Shown: positions 59,010 to 64,000 of the stretch, piece by piece | Layout of the letters: the number at the start of each line of letters is the position of its first letter | Numbering within the stretch: the first letter of the stretch is position 1 | Assembly (NCBI GenBank): GCA_014529385.2 | Contig: CM043964.1 | Coordinates: forward strand, 131,975,420-132,039,419 | Origin: Adiantum capillus-veneris | Taxonomy: Eukaryota > Streptophyta > Polypodiopsida > Polypodiales > Pteridaceae | Reading direction: 5' to 3' | DNA length: 64,000 nucleotides | The notes under the pieces: generated by a model | Databases searched by the model: none | What the model saw: only the letters and a program-made list of their open reading frames with translations | Told to the model about the DNA's origin: nothing | Translations under genes and position numbers: made by a program

Positions 59010-59738
59010 GCTTGGGTAAAAGTAAGAGAGCATGATGCTTTCATAATGTTTGATCGTGGCTCTACCCACAACTTTATTTCAATTGAGCTAGCTACTAAGG
59101 TAGGAATTTGAGATGGGGGATGTAGTAAAAGCATTTGGAGCTTTCAAAGGGCAAGATACCTCATTTCTCCATTGATTGGGAAACCAAGGCTCCATGTGTA
59201 GAGCTATGTCTACCAAGAAGATTTCTTCATCTCTCCACTCGAGCATGAAGATGTTATCCTAGGGACACCATACTTTGATCACATGACTGCCACTATGAAG
59301 TTACCTGAGAGAGAAGTCATCTTTTCCTCTAGAGGCAAGGATGTTGCACTTGATGTAAATAGTGTGGGAAACACTATACCACATGTACAAACTCAAAATT
59401 TTGACAAAGTAATGAAAATCTCTCTTTCTTGTTACCTGGTTTTTGTCAAGGAGTCTAAAAAATATGCATGTGTTCCTAATGAAGTTAAAAATGAAACTAA
59501 AGAGGAGTTAGAATTCTCTAGTTTTTAAGATGAGTTTCAAGATGTGTTTATGGATTACATTCCTAGGGAGCTACCTCCCAAAAGGGAACAAGATTATCAT
59601 TCCATACACCTTCTGCCTAGTAGATCACCTCCTAATAAGCCTCCTTATCAAGTCTCATTGGCTCAACAAGAGGAGACTATGAGGCAAGTGAATGAGCCTA
59701 TGGAAAAAGGGATGGTCAAGCCTAGTTCATCGGTATAA
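59010..59738 (+). pseudogene. Gypsy protease and start of reverse transcriptase
   Basis: The protease active site reads FDRGSTHNFIS (59049-59081), where most relatives have DSGSTHNFIS, and is followed by a stop. Further on come the VILGTPYFDH block and the usual entry to Gypsy reverse transcriptase (DVFMDYIPRELPPKRE, IHLLPSRSPPNKPPYQ, EPMEKGMVKPSSS). The frame ends at 59738, exactly where homology switches to the opposite strand. Confidence 0.8.
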
Positions 59739-59799
59739 AAGAAATTTTGTACAAATTTTGGCCTATTTTACTAGTACTTGAACACTCTCGTGAAGCTTT

Positions 59800-60110
59800 G
59801 ATGAGGTCTAAAGAGCCTCTCCATGATTAAAGGAAGCTGGTGCATTGGTAAGTCCAAAAGGAAATACCAAGAATTTATATATGCCAAAATTTGTACAAAA
59901 GATTGGTCTTATGAATATCTTCAAGCACAATATCTGATAATAACCAATTTGGGATTTATTTCATAAAAGTAGGTAGACCCTTGTAACTTATCGACTTGAT
60001 CTTCTATCTTGGGGACATGATATTTATTCTTTATGGTTATCCAATTAAGCGCCCGATAGTCCACACACATTATATAAGTATCATCTTAAAGCACACCACA
60101 TGTCAACCCT
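59800..60110 (-). pseudogene. Gypsy reverse transcriptase core, inverted
   Basis: Within a plus-strand element, this block codes on the minus strand: MCVDYRALNWITIKNKYHVP with EDQVDKLQGSTYFYEIN (about 60076-59960), then FPFGLTNAPASF (59870-59835), the motifs that follow the 59738 segment in a normal Gypsy polymerase. So about 400 bp of the polymerase was inverted after insertion. The YxDD box and the remaining polymerase, RNase H and most of integrase are deleted. Confidence 0.85.
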
Positions 60111-60139
60111 CTTTATCTTACAAGTTAATGCTTTTCATG

Positions 60140-60402
60140 TGAGCTTCTTGAACCTTATAAGGACGAGCTACCCAAAGAGCTGGTAATTGAAGAAACACCC
60201 AAGTTTGAAGGTCAAGAAGAGATCCTGCAACCAGAGAGCATTCTACAATATGAGGGGAAGGTTTTAAGAAGTGGTAAGACTATGCGACGATATCTTGTCA
60301 AATTTAAGAACTATCCTTTCGAAGATGCAAGGTTGTTGCAAGACATCGAGCTAAAGAATAATGTAAAACTTGTAAATACTTACACTGACTCTTTTCAAAG
60401 GT
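60140..60402 (+). pseudogene. Gypsy carboxy-terminal chromodomain-like segment
   Basis: On the plus strand the frame reads ELLEPYKDELPKEL, then PESILQYEGKVLRSGKTMRR and YLVKFKNYPFEDARLLQDIEL, ending TAA at 60400-60402. This matches the strand-strand-helix layout of chromodomains at the end of chromovirus integrases, which can guide insertion to marked chromatin. The aromatic cage is incomplete: Trp positions read Phe and Leu. Bases 60403-61583 hold no recognised coding sequence and would be the 3' untranslated part. Confidence 0.7.
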
Positions 60403-61583
60403 AAGAAATCAGGTGTAAACAAGGTTGTTTTATAAAGAATTTTGTCTCGTTTTTTACTCTAAGTTTTCTTTTAAATGTTCATAAGTTTTAATTGTATGCA
60501 TACCATGAATCAAGCTTGCAACAACTTAGTCTTTCAAGCACCTAGTAGACCTTGCTAATCTAACGTGAAAGATGATTAGGGCTAAGTAAAGGCATGCTTG
60601 CAATAGATAAGCCTTCCAAGCACCGAGTGGAGCTAGTCACCACTGCAGAAGAATGTCGATGGGTAAAAAGGGATCCTCTACCCAAAGGAGCGAGACTATC
60701 GTTGACTTTATTTTCCCTACTCCATAGTCGAGGGCAACTAGGATTTCAAGGGAGAGGTAATGTCATGAAATTTAATTTCTAACCTTCTAAAAGTATTTTC
60801 CATCTTAATTTGGCCTCTTAAGTCCGAGGAAAATAAAAAAGAACAAGTGAAGTTGATTTAAGTGCTTATGGATTAGCTCGGTCAAAGGCTTGGGACCAAA
60901 AGGGGAGAACATAACAGAGCAAGAGTAATTGTTGTGTAGTTATCTCAATCATAAGTACATGTCAAGGAAGGATGAATATTTCCCGAGCAGCCTGGATCAA
61001 AGGTACAAGAGAAAGGAGTAATACCTAGATTAATTATAGGAGTCTAAAAATAGAAAGTAGCTATGCTGATTTTATGCTGATTTCGAGTATTCAAAATAGC
61101 TCTTTAGACTCCAAGTATGAAGTCTGGGAAGCCTTAGGGTAAATTTCTAACTTGCCATAAATAATCTAAATTTAGCAAGATTTGAGACCACCTTCTTATC
61201 ACCTTCGAAAGTATGCACAAGAGGTTAAGCTTTAAATCCCAAGGGCGAATTTCATTTTTATCACAGTCCGTCCTATTTTAGCAGATCCTAAATTAGCAGG
61301 TAGGCCCGAATCAGCTTCATAAAGCCTCTAAAGATTCATGCAAAGTCTTGTACCCAAGCTAGTTCAATTAAAGGATAAATTTATGGTTTTCAATAAGCAA
61401 AATGAAAAGGCTAAAGTCTAAGGTTAGATTAGTCCTTCTTTATTTAGAAAGTTGACTCTAGTCCTTCTTTTCTAAGCTTGGCTAGGCCACGTGTCCAAAG
61501 TAGCACATGCTTTGTGTGAACTCAACAAGTAACTGTGGGTGTGTACACTTGCCAAGAAAAGTCCAAGAGAAGGAGGGGCGAGT

Positions 61584-61740
61584 TGTTTAAGCTTAGAAAG
61601 TGGGGACAAGTGTTTGAGTATGCATAAGTTTCATTTTTGGGAGTTCACTTCTCATTTTTGGGAGTTGTCTTAAGGAAAACTCTCCTCTTTCATAAGCTAA
61701 AATTTTGTTGAATCTAAAGTAAGTATTAGATTCTCTGACA
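61584..61740 (+). repeat. Gypsy 3' LTR with internal deletion
   Basis: Only 157 bp against about 839 bp for the 5' LTR. The first 73 bp and last 70 bp match the two ends of the 5' LTR; the middle is deleted. CATTTTTGGGAGTT occurs twice near the deletion point. Confidence 0.75.
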
Positions 61741-61834
61741 TCGACTACTTAGTCGAAATTTCACTATCATTAGAGTCTCTCTGTCCCTTATGGCCCCTTT
61801 ATTTCTTTGCTTGTTGCTTTAGCTTCAGTGCTCT

Positions 61835-62320
61835 CTAGACCAGATTGTTGAACTTCTTCGTCGATATTGGAACCTCATTTCCCCTAAGCTTTTTACTTTT
61901 GAAACCAATGAGGAACCAGACACACATTCTTTTCTCTGATGGAAACTCATTCAATTTTTTGGTGGATTCCTTGATCTTCTCTGCATAGCTCTTGATTGAA
62001 AGCTTTCCTTGCTTGATTTTATCTAGCTCACACAAGATATTTTCATCACCTCTATTATCGATATATTTCGAACAAAAAGCTTTGATCAACTTGCTATATG
62101 TTCTTAGCTTACATGCCAAATTGTGGCAATACCACTCCGTGTTGCGTCCTTCAAGGTTTGTGGAAAGTGTTCTCCCCACTCATCTTCATCAATGTCTTTC
62201 AGCTCAGCATATTGCTCAAATGCTTGGATATGAATGTTAGGATCATCCTTTTTCCCACCCTTGAAGATTGGAAAAGCAATTTTTAGAACAATTGAACGCT
62301 TAGTGTGTTTGGTTCGATGA
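61835..62320 (-). mobile_element. Gypsy gag fragment, another family
   Basis: On the minus strand 62300-62160 reads AFPIFKGGKKDDPNIHIQAFEQ and WGEHFPQTLKDATR. After a one-base shift near 62155, 62150-61835 continues EWYCHNLACKLRTYSKLIKAF, DENILCELDKIKQGKLSIKSYAEKIKE, a full Retrotrans_gag core. It is unlike the gag at 58.4 kb. No zinc knuckle or pol follows on its 3' side, where the plus-strand Gypsy LTR ends. Confidence 0.85.
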
Positions 62321-64000
62321 TGATGTGTGTCATGGTCTTTATGTCGACCGAGAGCGCCTCTCGCTCGTTCTGAATGCGGTCTCCTGGACTAAGCTGAATG
62401 CTGAGAATCCCCAAGTTTCTCAGCTTCCCTCTAGTCAAGTGCGCATCCATGCCATTATATTGGGGTCAGGTTCAATGCAAGAGCCTCAGTCTGACTCCTT
62501 AGCCAATGTGGTGACATGATCCTGCTTCTCCATGAACTTCGTGGTCGATCTCCTTCCACGTATGACTCTTCAGGGCAGTATTGTTGATAATAACCCCCTA
62601 ACTCCAACTAGGAGATAGGTTCTCTGTAATGAGCTTTATCTCACCAATGTGATTGCCAAAATGGAATGAGCTGGTCACTTCTGACAACCATTCCAGGTTA
62701 GACTTTGATTTAGTTAGATCAAATTATATATTTAGACTTTTGGTTCATATTTCAAATAGCAGACAAACCACACCAAAACTGAAATGGAAACATGAAGACA
62801 AGAGACTAGAACTAATACATATTCAAATATTGGAAAGTATACAAATGGCACTAGATAGAGCTACAAAAGAACTAAGTGATGCTCCAAGAAAATGCTCAAT
62901 AAGTATAAAAGGGTAACTCTTGACTCCGAAATGACTCACTCTTAAAATGAAATAATAGTCCTATTTGTAGGTACTTGAATTGGGCTCTGCCTAAATGTAC
63001 ACTCTGCACTTATTGTGGTAAATCTATGCGGTAATTGCCAGTTCCTAATGACTATACTGCTATCCGATAAGGACCTGTCCCCATCGTCTATACCTCTGCT
63101 CCATTCACACTACCTCATGTGCATGTTTCCAACTATGCCAGACATTTCCCCCCACATAAGAGGCACCTTGGCCGACCTACATACAATCAACCCATAACCT
63201 TGATACACCACACATCTGCTCCATTCACACTACCTCACGTGCCCACCACGTTGCTCTTCTATCAAATCTTATGTCACAAACTCCCTGGCCCTTGCATGTT
63301 AGGCCATGTGGTCACCACATGCACATGCAATCTTCGCATACCAATGAGCCCGCAAACTTGCCATGGTATGTGTAACTTGATAGCTCTTGAAAGCTCGCTT
63401 CAATAGTTTCAACAATGAGCACCTCATATTCCACATATACTAATCACCTTTTGCCTCCTTGACAACATTTTCTTGATCATGACCTCGATCACCCATAACA
63501 ATAACAATTAGCTCCTGAATAACAATCAGAATAAGATTTGAAAGCATGCTAGAGTATTTGCTCTGATTATACCACACTTGACAACCAAAGCATTGTCCAA
63601 TGCTCCACATGACGTGTTGTTTCAAGAGCCCCCTTGACTAACAGTTCGAAGCCCAAAAATAGCCAAAGATGCTTGTACATATGTTGGACATTCCTTGTAA
63701 TAAGTGTAGCATTCCAAGAGATTTGGAAAGCAAGCCGTGTCTGCATAATTATTCACATTAGATCATCATGAGCAAGAAGGATAGAGAGGGAGAGAGGCCC
63801 TTGGTCTTAATTGGTTGCTCCCCTCTGCCTGCGGTCTTCGTACTGCAACCCTGCTGTGCCATAGTCCACGAGCCATCTCCCCGCTCTAGGTGCCATTAAA
63901 CAATACCCATACGTGGAGGACTATCATTGTCCGCCACCTTGCCATGTTGTCTCCATGAGAGGCTTTGAGTGTGTGTGTGTGTGTGAGAGGGAGAGAGAGA
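62321..64000. other. No gene recognised
   Basis: A Lys-rich ORF (62653-62916, KWKHEDKRLELIHIQILESIQ) stands alone without family features. A phrase CTGCTCCATTCACACTACCTCA occurs at 63100 and 63210, an old duplication. The window ends in a GT/GA microsatellite (63970-64000). Confidence 0.4.

Larger units (their letters stand above)
51131..61740 (+). mobile_element. Gypsy (chromovirus-like) retrotransposon carrying a nested Copia
   Basis: The 5' LTR starts TGTATTACTAGAAAGTGGG (51131) and ends TTCTCTGACA (57150), interrupted by Copia copy C. A primer-like TTGGCATTAGAGC follows at 57151. The 3' LTR lies at 61584-61740, after a purine tract (GAGAAGGAGGGGCGAG). Between them are remnants of gag, protease, reverse transcriptase (part inverted) and a chromodomain-like carboxy terminus. 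No matching target duplication was seen. The order agrees with a chromovirus, now dead. Confidence 0.8.

Noticed and set aside
61741-61756. Target-site duplication for the Gypsy element
   Set aside because: The bases after 61740 (TCGAC) do not match those before 51131 (CATGA), so no duplication can be claimed.

Overview
The window reads as nuclear DNA of a land plant, probably a non-seed plant (fern, lycophyte or bryophyte; this last point is inference). The evidence is AT-rich intergenic DNA full of Copia, Gypsy and LINE remnants, primer-binding sites matching initiator-Met and Asp tRNAs, short GT-AG introns (60-81 bp), TATA boxes, and long CT/AG microsatellites. There are no prokaryotic operons, rRNA or convincing tRNA genes. 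Almost every coding sequence is broken.

Layout. 0-5.2 kb: reverse 5' fragment of a Copia element (copy A) beside an inverted repeat, tandem repeats, a small basic ORF behind a TATA box, and two LTR ends with primer sites. 5.2-8.1 kb: microsatellite and apparently empty DNA. 8.1-22.2 kb: the most interesting region. It is a decayed, intron-containing gene whose exons read, in order, as a ParB/sulfiredoxin-like domain, a helical region, the C-terminal half of a beta-class DNA methyltransferase-like domain, an acidic linker and an FCP1/NIF-like HAD phosphatase domain, followed by a second FCP1-like pseudogene. Its ParB-like exon is split by a young gag-only LTR element (10.25-15.14 kb) with an intact 493-codon gag. 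Its non-coding parts carry a recurring 22-bp near-palindrome centred on CTTAAG. A second copy of part of this gene lies reversed at 38.9-39.6 kb.

22.8-24.5 kb: Gypsy and Copia debris. 24.5-31.4 kb: no supported gene. 31.4-32.25 kb: an intronless histone H3-like pseudogene with its own TATA box, a very long N-terminal tail and three stops in one unshifted frame. 32.9-36.0 kb: two decayed, spliced genes of unknown function on the minus strand. 36.65-38.9 kb: a LINE whose catalytic YADD reads YDDH. 40.2-43.0 kb: Copia copy B, cut off by the LTR of a minus-strand element (43.0-47.4 kb) with a long coiled-coil frame interrupted mostly by TAG. 49.5-50.8 kb: 3' end of a different Copia family. 51.1-61.7 kb: a Gypsy element with a chromodomain-like end, an inverted reverse transcriptase block, and a complete Copia (copy C, 51652-56827, target duplication CATCT) inserted in its 5' LTR. 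61.8-62.3 kb: a reversed gag fragment of another Gypsy.

The broken frames are dominated by changes explained by deamination of methylated cytosine (CAG to TAG, CGN to TGN), as expected for silenced plant repeats. The window is best read as layered transposon insertions over a few dying host-type genes.
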